A stretch of DNA of 64,000 bases, taken from the NCBI RefSeq assembly GCF_002551005.1, contig NZ_NVOY01000009.1, forward strand, positions 91,960 to 155,959, written 5' to 3'. Origin of the DNA: Bacillus pseudomycoides. GTDB taxonomy: Bacteria; Bacillota; Bacilli; Bacillales; Bacillaceae_G. Position numbers and translations under genes: made by a program. Of this stretch, positions 25,864 to 34,630 are shown one piece after another (the first letter of the stretch is position 1; the number at the start of each line of letters is the position of its first letter). The notes below the pieces were generated by a model. The model was given only the letters and a program-made list of their open reading frames with translations, had not been told where the DNA came from and did no database searches.

Positions 25864-26370
25864 TTACACTGTTTCTTCTTTCTTAAGAAGCTCATCTACT
25901 TCTTCTTCTAACTCAATTAGCTTGTCCCAATCATCATTGTTTAGCATTTCAAGCTGTGCTTCTAATAGCATACGGAAACGTGTACGGAACACTTTTGCTT
26001 GCTTTTTCAATTCTTCAATATCAAATGCCACTTTTCTTGATTTTACGAGCGCTTCATTAATAATACGGTCCGCATTTTTCTCTGCTTCACGAACAATTAA
26101 TTTTGCTTCTTTTTGAGCATTACGTTTGACTTCTTCTGCTGCTTCTTGCGCTACAACGATAGATTTATTCAATGTATCCTCAATATTAGAGAAATGTTCT
26201 AATTTCCCTTCTAGTTGTGCGACTTTTTCTTCTAACGCCTTCTTCTCACGAATTACTAATTCATAATCTTTGATGACTTGATCAAGAAATTCATTTACTT
26301 GATCCTCATCATAGCCACGAAAACCACGACTAAATTCTTTATTATGAATATCTAACGGTGTTAACGGCAC
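25864..26370 (-). CDS. divIVA: cell division/polarity protein DivIVA
   Basis: Coiled-coil protein that binds curved membrane at poles and septa. The 168 residues start with the membrane-binding domain MPLTPLDIHNKEF...FRGYDEDQVNEFL; two long coiled coils and an acidic tail follow. I place the start at the GTG (26370), which has GGAGGTGG at normal distance and aligns with B. subtilis MPLTP; the more upstream TTG would begin on the ribosome binding site itself. Confidence 0.93.
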   Translation of the reverse strand: MPLTPLDIHNKEFSRGFRGYDEDQVNEFLDQVIKDYELVIREKKALEEKVAQLEGKLEHFSNIEDTLNKSIVVAQEAAEEVKRNAQKEAKLIVREAEKNADRIINEALVKSRKVAFDIEELKKQAKVFRTRFRMLLEAQLEMLNNDDWDKLIELEEEVDELLKKEETV

Positions 26371-26463
26371 AAACGCCACCTCCAAGTAGGTTATCTAAAA
26401 TTTCCTTTTTTAATTATATCTTTTCTTCGACAAAATGGGAGACTTTCCTTCTAAAAAAAGAAA

Positions 26464-27237
26464 TCATTTTAAGATCCCATACAAAATTCTCCATTTATCG
26501 CGCTTTGTTTTTCCCTCAACAGTGAGTAATTTACTTCTGCCATAACCTCTCACAGAAAATACGTCTCCTGGTAAGCATTCGTAAGCAGATTGCTCAACGA
26601 CTTTCCAATTCACTTTCACAAGACCATTTTTAATGAACGGTTGAACCTTTTGACGAGATATATGAAACATTTCTGCTAGCAATACATCTAATCGCAGGGA
26701 TGATACTGTCCCTGACTTTTCATTCCACGGATCTTCTATATGGATTGCAAGATCAGTGGACACAGGTGATAAAGATACTTTTGTTTTTCCAATTGATTGT
26801 AAATTCATTTCTATATACGAGACAACTTCTTTTGCAACTACAATTTGGGCACGATTGTTTTGGAGCCAAATATCTCCGCATTTCTCTCGCTTTAAACCAA
26901 GTGACATAAATGCTCCTAATATTTGACGATGCTCCAGTGAATAAAATTTAGAAGGGTAGTCAATTTCTAATATTTCTATTTGAAACTCTTCTGTATTCGG
27001 CATAAGGTAATCGGGATAAATTAATGCCCGTTTTCTTTCTGCACTCGGAGTAGCCCCGTATAACTGAAACGTTGCATCTCCTTGATTTCCAACAATCATC
27101 GAAACAATTTGTTGTTCACGCGGGTCAAGAAAATCAGTAAGTTTCACTTGATGATATTCTTCTGCTGCTTGCTTCCATTCTAATACTTTATCAACGAAAA
27201 CCGTTTCTTCAGGCCTAAAATGTTCATAAATGCTCAT
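26464..27237 (-). CDS. ylmH: S4-domain RNA-binding protein YlmH (RqcP2)
   Basis: A 257-residue protein with an S4 domain in its C-terminal third (about 181-245, SSLRLDVLLAEMFHISRQKV). In B. subtilis YlmH associates with stalled 50S subunits in ribosome-associated quality control. It belongs to the ylmC-H set between sigG and divIVA and is probably cotranscribed with ylmG, 10 bases upstream. Confidence 0.88.
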   Translation of the reverse strand: MSIYEHFRPEETVFVDKVLEWKQAAEEYHQVKLTDFLDPREQQIVSMIVGNQGDATFQLYGATPSAERKRALIYPDYLMPNTEEFQIEILEIDYPSKFYSLEHRQILGAFMSLGLKREKCGDIWLQNNRAQIVVAKEVVSYIEMNLQSIGKTKVSLSPVSTDLAIHIEDPWNEKSGTVSSLRLDVLLAEMFHISRQKVQPFIKNGLVKVNWKVVEQSAYECLPGDVFSVRGYGRSKLLTVEGKTKRDKWRILYGILK

Positions 27238-27247
27238 CTATATTGTC

Positions 27248-27514
27248 TTACCTCATAAAAAATTCAAATACACGTACTAATCCTGAACTCGCTAAATTCA
27301 GTACAAGGATTGCCACGATTGGAGAAATATCAATTACACCAATTGCTGGGATAAATCTCCGGAACGGTTCTAAATACGGCTCACAAATACGGGCAAGGAA
27401 ATCACCAAATGTTGACTCTCTTGCTCCTGGAACCCAAGATAAAAGGATATAAATAATAAGCGCGTATGAATAAAACCTGAATAGATAGAGCAAAATTGTT
27501 AAAATCATCGTCAT
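27248..27514 (-). CDS. ylmG: YggT-family membrane protein YlmG
   Basis: An 88-residue protein with two membrane helices (about 3-22 and 60-80) around the conserved loop [14 protein letters not shown], typical of YggT. It lies 6 bases after sepF, an arrangement seen widely; a role in division or membrane organisation is suspected but not proven. Confidence 0.87.
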   Translation of the reverse strand: MTMILTILLYLFRFYSYALIIYILLSWVPGARESTFGDFLARICEPYLEPFRRFIPAIGVIDISPIVAILVLNLASSGLVRVFEFFMR

Positions 27515-27520
27515 AGCGCA

Positions 27521-27982
27521 CTACCACCTTTTTATATTTGTCTCTTCTTCTTCACCAAACAATTCAGAAATTGCTCCAACAATATCTACATTATCCGGCG
27601 TACATATAAATGTTTTTGGGCCTAGCTTTTGAATATCCCCGCTGATTGCATATACAGTTCCACTTAGAAAATCAACGATACGCAGCGCTTGATCTGTCGA
27701 CATACGTTGTAAATTAATTACGACTGCACGACGACCTTTCAAATGATCGGCAATCCCCTGTGCTTCTGAGTACGTACGCGGCTCTAATAAAACAACTTTT
27801 GAAGGTTGTTTTGCTGTTTCAATGCTTACTACATTTTGTTTCGGTTGTACCTTTGCAAGAGGAATATCCTGCTCTGGTTCCTGCTGTTTTTTCATTTGAT
27901 TTTGCTCCTTTTCGTAAGCATATTGTGCTTCTCGCTCTTCTGGTGTGTCAAAAAAGAAATACTTTACTTTTGACCAACTCAT
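27521..27982 (-). CDS. sepF: cell division protein SepF
   Basis: Membrane-anchored partner of FtsZ that forms rings and helps septum assembly. The 153 residues comprise an amphipathic N-terminal segment ([10 protein letters not shown]), a variable Gln-rich linker (25-60) and a C-terminal beta domain with [15 protein letters not shown] and [15 protein letters not shown]. The context within the ylm genes is standard. Confidence 0.93.
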   Translation of the reverse strand: MSWSKVKYFFFDTPEEREAQYAYEKEQNQMKKQQEPEQDIPLAKVQPKQNVVSIETAKQPSKVVLLEPRTYSEAQGIADHLKGRRAVVINLQRMSTDQALRIVDFLSGTVYAISGDIQKLGPKTFICTPDNVDIVGAISELFGEEEETNIKRW

Positions 27983-28001
27983 ATTAAAATTCTCCTTCCT
28001 T

Positions 28002-28676
28002 CTATTCTTTTCCCACTAAAATCGTCCCCAAACGAATAAATGTAGCGCCCTCTTCAATTGCAATTGTATAATCATTTGACATCCCCATTGATAACTCCAG
28101 ACACGGAGCATTCGATAGGTTTAAATCTTGTACTTGCTTTTGCAGTTTACGCAACATTTGAAAACAACTGCGAATTTGCATTTCATCGTCTGTGAAAGGT
28201 GCCATTGTCATCAATCCGACAACTTCAATTTTATCAAATTGTTGTAAGTTGTAAATAAAGTCAATTGTCTCATCTATGTCTAGCCCTTGTTTAGACTCTT
28301 CCGCTGAGGTTTTTACCTGAACAAAGCAGCGAATGGGTTTGGTTGCTTGTTTTTGAATTTCTTTTGCAAGTGAAAGACGATCAAGTGAATGTAAATAATC
28401 AATCTCATTTATAATCTCTTTTACTTTTCTAGATTGCAATGATCCGATAAAGTGCCATGTCGCTTTGCTTCCAAAATACTCATACTTCTGTAAAAAACCT
28501 TCATTGCGATTTTCACCAAGATGTACAAGCCCAGCTTGTAACACTTCATTTGTCTTTTCAATACCTACTGTTTTTGTAACAGCAACAAGTGTAATTTCGT
28601 CTAAGGATCGATTCACTCGCTGACATGCTCTTTCAACTTCTTGCCCGACATATGCTAAATTCCCTTGTACTGTCAC
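28002..28676 (-). CDS. ylmE: YggS-family PLP-binding protein YlmE
   Basis: Pyridoxal-phosphate homeostasis protein of 224 residues with an alanine-racemase-like barrel. The PLP lysine is in LVAVTKTVG (about residue 35), with HFIGSLQ and the phosphate-binding region LSMGMSNDY. It overlaps ylmD by 4 bases. Confidence 0.9.
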   Translation of the reverse strand: MTVQGNLAYVGQEVERACQRVNRSLDEITLVAVTKTVGIEKTNEVLQAGLVHLGENRNEGFLQKYEYFGSKATWHFIGSLQSRKVKEIINEIDYLHSLDRLSLAKEIQKQATKPIRCFVQVKTSAEESKQGLDIDETIDFIYNLQQFDKIEVVGLMTMAPFTDDEMQIRSCFQMLRKLQKQVQDLNLSNAPCLELSMGMSNDYTIAIEEGATFIRLGTILVGKE

Positions 28677-29491
28677 TGCTTTCCATCCTCCTTAAAACCA
28701 ATAAAGCTAAGCATTCTTCCCGTCTTTCCCTGGTCGCGGCGATGTGAGAAGAATAATTGCGTTTCACAGCTTGTACAAAAAGATGACATCGCAATATTTT
28801 CTTCTTTAATCCCAACTTGTAAACATAGCAAACGATTTATTTCCTTTAAATCTATTGCATATTGTCCCTCTAAAATCATTTCATATGGAACAGAACCATG
28901 AAGCACTTGTTTAGCAGCAGATAATACGCGATCATCTACAACATAACAACACGCGCCAATAGACGGACCAATAGCAACATGTATATCATCAAGCGGTATA
29001 CCTTCCTCTTTCCACTTGTCGATCATTTCACTCACAATTCCTTTTACAGTTCCTTTCCAGCCAGCATGTGCGAGTCCAATCATTCTATAAGATGGCGCAT
29101 AAAAATAGATTGGCACACAATCTGCATAACAAGATGTTAACAACACCTCTGCATCTGTCGTGTATATACCATCCGTATTAGGGATACCATCTTCATAAGA
29201 AAAGACACCTTTTCCTTTCTCTTGCTTGCCCACTTTTACAACATGACGATCATGAATTTGTTCCGAACAAACCCAAGTTTCTAATGGAACGTGTAACTTT
29301 TCTGCTAAAAGCCGCCGATTTTCATGAACATCTTCTACATTGTCATGAACGTGTAACCCTAGATTCATTGTATGAAAAGGTCCGGTACTCACTCCACCTT
29401 CTTTTGTAGTAAATCCAGCTTTAATGTTTCCAAGTTCTTCCCACATATGTAAATGTAACATACCGTCCTTATATGTAAATGGTTCTCTCAT
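28673..29491 (-). CDS. ylmD: YfiH/laccase-domain protein YlmD (PgeF type)
   Basis: A 272-residue member of the family once called polyphenol oxidase, now linked to purine nucleoside phosphorylase/adenosine deaminase activity or to peptidoglycan editing. The zinc-binding His and Cys residues are in SCYADCVPI, GLAHAGWKGTV and GPSIGACCYVV. It stands 115 bases after ylmC behind a terminator hairpin, so it may have its own promoter. Confidence 0.88.
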   Translation of the reverse strand: MREPFTYKDGMLHLHMWEELGNIKAGFTTKEGGVSTGPFHTMNLGLHVHDNVEDVHENRRLLAEKLHVPLETWVCSEQIHDRHVVKVGKQEKGKGVFSYEDGIPNTDGIYTTDAEVLLTSCYADCVPIYFYAPSYRMIGLAHAGWKGTVKGIVSEMIDKWKEEGIPLDDIHVAIGPSIGACCYVVDDRVLSAAKQVLHGSVPYEMILEGQYAIDLKEINRLLCLQVGIKEENIAMSSFCTSCETQLFFSHRRDQGKTGRMLSFIGFKEDGKQ

Positions 29492-29520
29492 AAAAAGGCT
29501 CCTTATAATAAAATAACATA

Positions 29521-29558
29521 AAAAGTATGGTACTTCCTGTCTATTTTACCATACTTTT
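29521..29558 (-). terminator. hairpin between ylmC and ylmD
   Basis: A perfect 12-bp stem (29521-29532 with 29547-29558) and a 14-base loop, followed on the minus strand by T-rich sequence. It is most likely the ylmC terminator. Confidence 0.7.
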
Positions 29559-29606
29559 ATTTTTCCATAATGACAACATAAAAAAAAGAGAAATTTGTAA
29601 TATTCT

Positions 29607-29885
29607 TTAAGAAGTTGTCGGTGTTTGTATTGTTTCTGTAACAGTAGGAACGTGATCCGCTCGAACTAAAATAACATCTTCCCCTATTTTTACAATTTGT
29701 TTCCAAGGAATTACAAATTCCTCTTCTTTTCCGAATAACCCTAACATTTTTCCTTGCTTTGTAATTATAACTGCCTGAATCTTCCCTGTTCTCATATCAA
29801 TGTCGATATCTCCAATGTTTCCAAGTCTTTTTCCATCGGATACATTGACAACATCTTTCATTTGAAATTCTGAAATACGTAGCAT
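29607..29885 (-). CDS. ylmC: PRC-barrel protein YlmC/YmxH
   Basis: A 92-residue PRC-barrel-like protein (SDGKRLGNIGDIDIDMRTGK). I choose the ATG giving MLRISEFQMKD, which fits the family start, with GGAGAGG just upstream. Its function is unknown; B. subtilis YlmC/YmxH is a sporulation-associated family. It lies next to sigG behind that gene's terminator. Confidence 0.8.
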   Translation of the reverse strand: MLRISEFQMKDVVNVSDGKRLGNIGDIDIDMRTGKIQAVIITKQGKMLGLFGKEEEFVIPWKQIVKIGEDVILVRADHVPTVTETIQTPTTS

Positions 29886-30151
29886 TGTCATCCTCTCCTT
29901 TGTCACATCCTTAACTAACACCACAATTTCACCTCAATGAAAAATAATAAAAAACCCATCAATAGGTACTTTTTCCTTTCCACATCTTCTTCGCCCTCTC
30001 TAAATCTTGGGATGAAGATTCTATCGTTTACCAATTATGAGATAAAGCGGAACTTCTATTTTAGAGAATACATCCTTCACGTACAAAATCTTTTCTTTAT
30101 AGTTATTATATGAGCAGGGCATCTTTCCTATGAACAGAATCTCAAAACGAT

Positions 30152-30180
30152 AAAAAGCCTCATCTTTAATGATGAGACCT
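30152..30180 (-). terminator. sigG terminator
   Basis: A CTCATC/GATGAG stem extended by weaker pairs, six-base loop, followed by T5 on the minus strand; it begins at the sigG stop codon. Confidence 0.8.
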
Positions 30181-30959
30181 TAGCCTTGTATTGTTTTATT
30201 CATTTGTTTAATTGCTGATTTTTCAAGACGTGACACTTGTGCCTGAGAAATCCCAATTTCCTCGGCCACTTCCATTTGCGTTTTCCCTTGAAAGAAACGT
30301 TTACGAATAATCATCTTTTCTCGTTCATTTAATCGCTTCATTCCTTCTTTTAATGCCAGTTCTTCAACCCATTGCTCGTCCCTTTGTTTATCATCACTTA
30401 ACTGATCCATAACAAAAATAGGGTCCCCACCGTCGTTGTATATTGGCTCAAATAATGAAACTGGGTCTTGAATTGCATCAAGTGCAAACACAATTTCTTC
30501 ATGCGTCACATCAAGTACTTTTGCTATATCCATCGCTGTTGGTTCCTTTGAATTTTCAGCAATAAGTTTTTCACGTACTTGCAACGCTTTATACGCAATA
30601 TCTCGTAAGGAACGCGATACTCGTATTGGATTATTATCACGTAAATATCTTCGAATCTCTCCGATAATCATCGGTACAGCATATGTTGAAAATTTAACAT
30701 TTTGGCCTAGATCAAAATTATCAATGGATTTCATAAGTCCAATGCAGCCAACTTGAAATAAATCATCAACAAACTCCCCTCTGTTGTTAAATCTTTGGAT
30801 GACGCTCAGTACAAGACGTAAGTTTCCGTTTACTAGTTTCTCTCTTGCGCTTATATCACCGCTTTGCATTTCTCGAAATAACCGTCGCATTTCTTCGTTT
30901 TTTAGTACTGGAAGCTTAGATGTATCAACACCGCAAATTTCTACTTTGTTTCTCGTCAA
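30180..30959 (-). CDS. sigG: late forespore sigma factor SigG
   Basis: RNA polymerase sigma-G, active in the forespore after engulfment. The 259 residues contain the N-terminal RNKVEICGVDTSKLPVL element that anti-sigma factors recognise, region 2 (VDDLFQVGCIGLMKSIDNFD, KFSTYAVPMIIGEIRRYLRD), region 3 and region 4 helix-turn-helix (MEVAEEIGISQAQVSRLEK). The start is a TTG at 30959 with GGAGGG upstream; it gives exactly the family N-terminus. A sigma-F-type promoter lies about 40 bases upstream. Confidence 0.95.
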   Translation of the reverse strand: MTRNKVEICGVDTSKLPVLKNEEMRRLFREMQSGDISAREKLVNGNLRLVLSVIQRFNNRGEFVDDLFQVGCIGLMKSIDNFDLGQNVKFSTYAVPMIIGEIRRYLRDNNPIRVSRSLRDIAYKALQVREKLIAENSKEPTAMDIAKVLDVTHEEIVFALDAIQDPVSLFEPIYNDGGDPIFVMDQLSDDKQRDEQWVEELALKEGMKRLNEREKMIIRKRFFQGKTQMEVAEEIGISQAQVSRLEKSAIKQMNKTIQG

Positions 30960-30995
30960 AGTGTTCCCTCCTATCGGGAGTTGCTGTACAGTGTA

Positions 30996-31024
30996 AAGTA
31001 TCTCCTTGGGAGGGAATTTTATGC
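30996..31024 (-). promoter_or_regulatory. sigma-F-type promoter of sigG
   Basis: On the minus strand GCATA (31024-31020), 14 bases, then GGAGATACTT (31005-30996). This fits the published sigma-F consensus GYWTA / GGNRANANTW at every defined base, and sigG is known to need sigma-F first. Confidence 0.75.
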
Positions 31025-31063
31025 ATATATTCATTTATCGAACTTTTTCAAATGAGACTTACA

Positions 31064-31395
31064 TTATTTATCCCACTATTCGTGGGCAGTAATACTCCCA
31101 CTGCAAAATTCGGCGAAAGCATTGTCCAGTTCCAGTGGCTAGAATGTTCGGTGGCTTCGCTTCTTCCTACGAGGTAAAAAACACCTCTACGTCAGAAGCT
31201 CCATTCCCCTCGGCCGAGGCAAAAAGCGCCTCTCTGCCTTAGGCGCGAGCCTCCTGTGATTCTGAGTGAGCCGCTTCCGCTTTTCTAATGAAGTTAGGCG
31301 GGAGATAAACTGCTGGCATGCGCTCGATTGGTGAGGGCTAATAATCAGTGGGGGATGAAGAAAACCCCCGCTGATTAAAGTTTCACTTTATAACG
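31064..31395. repeat. family B dispersed repeat (long copy) between sigE and sigG
   Basis: A non-coding block, richer in G+C than the genes beside it, filling most of the 381-base gap. It has several hairpins: GAGGT/ACCTC near 31171, CGGCCGAGG/CGCCTC near 31220, and a strong AATCAG-GGGG/CCCC-CTGATT hairpin (31343-31376) followed by AAGTTTCACTTTATA. Parts recur at 33365-33430, 40604-40800, 50595-50640 and 61294-61350. It looks like a bcr-type repeat of the B. cereus group; the final hairpin may serve as the sigE terminator. Confidence 0.7.
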
Positions 31396-31415
31396 AGACA
31401 ATCGATTGCTTAGCC

Positions 31416-32132
31416 TCATACCATTTTATTAAATTCTTTGCGAAGCCTTTTAATAATTCGTTTTTCTAAACGTGATATATAGGACTGGGAAATCCCAAGC
31501 ATATCAGCAACATCCTTTTGTGTTTTTTCTTCTCCACCATCTAAGCCAAAACGAAGTTCCATAATTTGCTTCTCTCGATCATTTAATTGATGCAATGCTT
31601 TCATAAGTAAATGACGGTCAACAGTTGCTTCCAAGTCCTTTGTAATAATGTCTTCATCTGTCCCTAAAACATCTGATAACAATAGTTCATTTCCATCCCA
31701 ATCAATATTAAGCGGCTCATCAAATGATACTTCCGAACGATTTTTATTATTTCTCCGCAAATGCATCAATATTTCATTCTCAATACATCTTGATGCATAC
31801 GTTGCAAGTTTGATTTTTTTTTCTGGATTAAATGTATTAACGGCTTTAATTAAACCAATAGTTCCAATACTAATAAGATCCTCGATATTAATTCCTGTAT
31901 TTTCAAACTTTCTAGCAATGTATACAACAAGACGTAAATTGCGCTCTATTAAAAGCGACCTTGCTGTTTCATCTCCTTTTGGTAGTTTTTGCAGCAATAT
32001 TTCTTCTTCTTCTTTCGTTAATGGAGGTGGCAATGCTTCACTTCCACCGATATAGTAAATTTCATCGGTCTTAATTCCAAGTTTTAGTAATAATTTATAC
32101 CAAAGATACGTTAACCGAAATTTCAATTTCAA
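31416..32132 (-). CDS. sigE: early mother-cell sigma factor SigE (pro-form)
   Basis: Sigma-E is made as an inactive precursor. The first ~27 residues are a hydrophobic pro-sequence ([18 protein letters not shown]) removed by SpoIIGA near EIYYIGG. Of 238 residues, region 2 holds [18 protein letters not shown] and [20 protein letters not shown], and region 4 [20 protein letters not shown]. It follows spoIIGA by 21 bases as in the spoIIG operon. sigG downstream is separated by a repeat. Confidence 0.96.
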   Translation of the reverse strand: MKLKFRLTYLWYKLLLKLGIKTDEIYYIGGSEALPPPLTKEEEEILLQKLPKGDETARSLLIERNLRLVVYIARKFENTGINIEDLISIGTIGLIKAVNTFNPEKKIKLATYASRCIENEILMHLRRNNKNRSEVSFDEPLNIDWDGNELLLSDVLGTDEDIITKDLEATVDRHLLMKALHQLNDREKQIMELRFGLDGGEEKTQKDVADMLGISQSYISRLEKRIIKRLRKEFNKMV

Positions 32133-32153
32133 CCCAATCCCTCCGTTTCTGTA

Positions 32154-33080
32154 TTAAGCAATTGTTATTTTTTGTGACAATAACATTTTTGGATGAAGAA
32201 TACATTGATACTCTCCATTCGTTGATAACTGCTGGGCATTCAAACCAATTAATACTTTATTTACAGCCACCTTCGTACCTTCATGATCAATTTGCACATA
32301 GTCAGGTTTAAACGCCCATAAAAATTGTTGATTAATCCCTACAGCTCGGTAAGGAATTAAACGCAAACGAGTTGCCCACTGTGATTCTACATCTGGTATA
32401 TAAGGAATAGCCGTTTTCATTTGAACTTGTTCTATTAGCCATTGCGGAAGCACATGTTCCAAAGAAGAAACGTTGATAATCATAACTGGTGTTTTTGTAA
32501 GTGGGTCATGTAATTGATTTCCACTATCAATCAATCCATCTAGTTGAATATTATTTATATCAATTTTGATATCTACTTTCACAATTTGCTCATAATGAAT
32601 TTTTGTCACTTCTACATCCTCAATTCTCTTTTTAGAAAAATAATAAATAACCGGAAACCCAATGATAACAAACAACCAACTTACAGGATCACCATACGAA
32701 ATAGATTTTGTCGAAATTAGTCCGTTCATCATGTCATTTGTTTGAAGAAAAAAGTGTGTTCCAACGAGGCCACCTCCTACCATAAACGTCACAAAATAAA
32801 AGGTTAAAACGCTCTGTAGAAATGTTCGAAAACGAATAAAGCCAAATGCAGCATAAACTATAAGAAATGAATATATTAATTTCATTACAGGATGTGTCAT
32901 CAACGATGCTAACGGCGTGAATGCAAAAATAACAATTGTTGAACCGATACATGCGCCAAGCACAAGTCTCCATCTTTTCACTTTCTGTTTTAAAACAATT
33001 GCCGTTAATAAAAGTAAAAGAAAATCAATGCAGACATTTAATAACCATATAATGTCGGCGTAAACGACCAAACGGTTCAC
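32154..33080 (-). CDS. spoIIGA: sporulation sigma-E processing peptidase SpoIIGA
   Basis: Membrane aspartic protease that cleaves pro-sigma-E after a signal from SpoIIR. The 308 residues have five N-terminal helices (about 5-25, 36-55, 60-80, 88-110, 132-150) and a C-terminal protease domain with the catalytic aspartate D185 in LIDSGNQL. It is transcribed with sigE from the promoter at 33104-33137. Confidence 0.94.
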   Translation of the reverse strand: MNRLVVYADIIWLLNVCIDFLLLLLTAIVLKQKVKRWRLVLGACIGSTIVIFAFTPLASLMTHPVMKLIYSFLIVYAAFGFIRFRTFLQSVLTFYFVTFMVGGGLVGTHFFLQTNDMMNGLISTKSISYGDPVSWLFVIIGFPVIYYFSKKRIEDVEVTKIHYEQIVKVDIKIDINNIQLDGLIDSGNQLHDPLTKTPVMIINVSSLEHVLPQWLIEQVQMKTAIPYIPDVESQWATRLRLIPYRAVGINQQFLWAFKPDYVQIDHEGTKVAVNKVLIGLNAQQLSTNGEYQCILHPKMLLSQKITIA

Positions 33081-33103
33081 CTCTTTTTTATAAAGTTGAG
33101 ACT

Positions 33104-33137
33104 AGTATAATGCATATCCATTGGAAAAGTGTGTCAA
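33104..33137 (-). promoter_or_regulatory. spoIIG promoter with a 22-bp spacer
   Basis: On the minus strand a perfect TTGACA (33137-33132) and TATACT (33109-33104) are separated by 22 bases. B. subtilis spoIIG is the classic sigma-A promoter with a 22-bp spacer that works only with Spo0A-P, so this spacing is very likely meaningful. I could not find clear Spo0A boxes by eye. Confidence 0.8.
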
Positions 33138-33286
33138 TTTACGGAAGGGATTTTTTGTTATTTTGAAACTTTGAGGAATAATTTGTCATGTAGAAAAAGT
33201 GTTTTCTTTGAATAAATCAATATGAAGTGAAACTTCCATAAGTGAGATTTTACAGCACGTGAATAGTTTGATACAGAAAATAAAAA

Positions 33287-33320
33287 AGACAACCACCTAT
33301 GCATAATAGATGGTTGTCTT
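33287..33320 (-). terminator. hairpin in the ftsZ-spoIIGA gap
   Basis: AAGACAACCA with TGGTTGTCTT forms a 10-bp stem, extended by CTAT/ATAG. Flanked by A6 on one side; it could end leftward transcription from ftsZ. Confidence 0.65.
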
Positions 33321-33364
33321 GCTTCCTTGACATACGAAGATTCATTTCACTTCTTATGAACAGG

Positions 33365-33430
33365 AAGAGATTGATTGGTTTAAATAATAAGCAGTGAGGA
33401 AGTCCCCACCGCTTATTATTTCACTTTATA
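33365..33430. repeat. family B repeat, terminal hairpin copy after ftsZ
   Basis: Contains GATTGGTTTAAATAATAAGC, the 10-bp stem AATAATAAGC/GCTTATTATT (33383-33392 with 33411-33420) and the shared tail TTTCACTTTATA, ten bases from the ftsZ stop. The rest of the 359-base gap holds the spoIIG promoter and the hairpin at 33287. Confidence 0.6.
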
Positions 33431-33439
33431 ATCGCTCCC

Positions 33440-34591
33440 TTAACGTCTGCGACGATTACGTAAAAATGCTGGGATATCGATATCATCTACATCTGTGTGA
33501 CGATCATTCACAACTGGCTCTTCACGCATAACCTCACGCTTTACTTCACGTTGTTTAACCGGTTGCACTGATTGCTGTACATTTTTAGTAGAAGTTGCTG
33601 TTGGACGAGTAAGTGGCTTAGGTGGTTGCATTGAGATGCTATCATCGAAACCTGTTGCAATCACTGTTACTACAATTTCATCTTTTAAACTTTCATTAAT
33701 TACTGAACCGAAAATCATATTTACTTCCGGATCTGAAGCTGAAGCTACAATATCAGCTGCTTCTTGTACTTCATATAAACTTAAATTCGTGCCACCTGTA
33801 ATGTTCATAATAACACCTTGTGCACCATCAATAGATGTTTCTAGCAATGGACTAGAAATCGCGCGTTTTGCCGCTTCTGTCGCACGGTTTTCACCAGTTC
33901 CAATGCCAATACCCATTAAAGCAGAACCTTTGTTAGACATGATTGTTTTTACGTCTGCAAAGTCTAAGTTAATAAGACCAGGCGTTGCAATTAGGTCAGA
34001 AATACCTTGAACACCTTGACGTAATACATTATCTGCTTCACGGAATGCTTCAAGCATTGGTGTATTTTTATCCACAATTTCTAAAATACGATCATTCGGG
34101 ATAACAATAATTGTATCTACATTTTCTTTAAACGCAGCAATTCCAGATGTAGCTTGCGTTGCACGCTTGCGACCTTCAAATGTAAATGGGCGGGTTACAA
34201 CTCCAACTGTTAATGCACCTAGCTCTTTTGCAATTTGTGCAATAACTGGAGCTGCTCCTGTCCCAGTTCCACCGCCCATACCAGCTGTGACAAAGACCAT
34301 ATCCGCACCGCGAAGTGCTTCTTGAATTTGTTCTTTACTTTCTTCAGCAGCTTTTTTTCCTACTTCTGGATTTGCTCCAGCACCAAGTCCGCGCGTTAAT
34401 TTACCACCGATTTGCATTCTTGTTTCAGCTTTTGATAAATTTAGTGCTTGTGCATCTGTGTTTACGGCGATAAAGTCCACGCCCTGTACACCATTTTCAA
34501 TCATACGATTGACAGCATTATTTCCGCCGCCGCCAACACCAATAACTTTTATATTTGCTAATTGATCTTGTGTAGTATCAAACTCTAACAT
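33440..34591 (-). CDS. ftsZ: cell division GTPase FtsZ
   Basis: Tubulin-like GTPase that forms the Z ring. The 383 residues include the GTP loop GGGTGTG (106-112), the T7 catalytic loop with [11 protein letters not shown], a variable linker (about 318-365) and the conserved C-terminal peptide [14 protein letters not shown] that binds FtsA, SepF and other partners. It follows ftsA by 39 bases. Confidence 0.97.
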   Translation of the reverse strand: MLEFDTTQDQLANIKVIGVGGGGNNAVNRMIENGVQGVDFIAVNTDAQALNLSKAETRMQIGGKLTRGLGAGANPEVGKKAAEESKEQIQEALRGADMVFVTAGMGGGTGTGAAPVIAQIAKELGALTVGVVTRPFTFEGRKRATQATSGIAAFKENVDTIIVIPNDRILEIVDKNTPMLEAFREADNVLRQGVQGISDLIATPGLINLDFADVKTIMSNKGSALMGIGIGTGENRATEAAKRAISSPLLETSIDGAQGVIMNITGGTNLSLYEVQEAADIVASASDPEVNMIFGSVINESLKDEIVVTVIATGFDDSISMQPPKPLTRPTATSTKNVQQSVQPVKQREVKREVMREEPVVNDRHTDVDDIDIPAFLRNRRRR

Positions 34592-34630
34592 GTCGAAATC
34601 CCCCTAGAACCTCATTTTTCGCGTTCAAAT

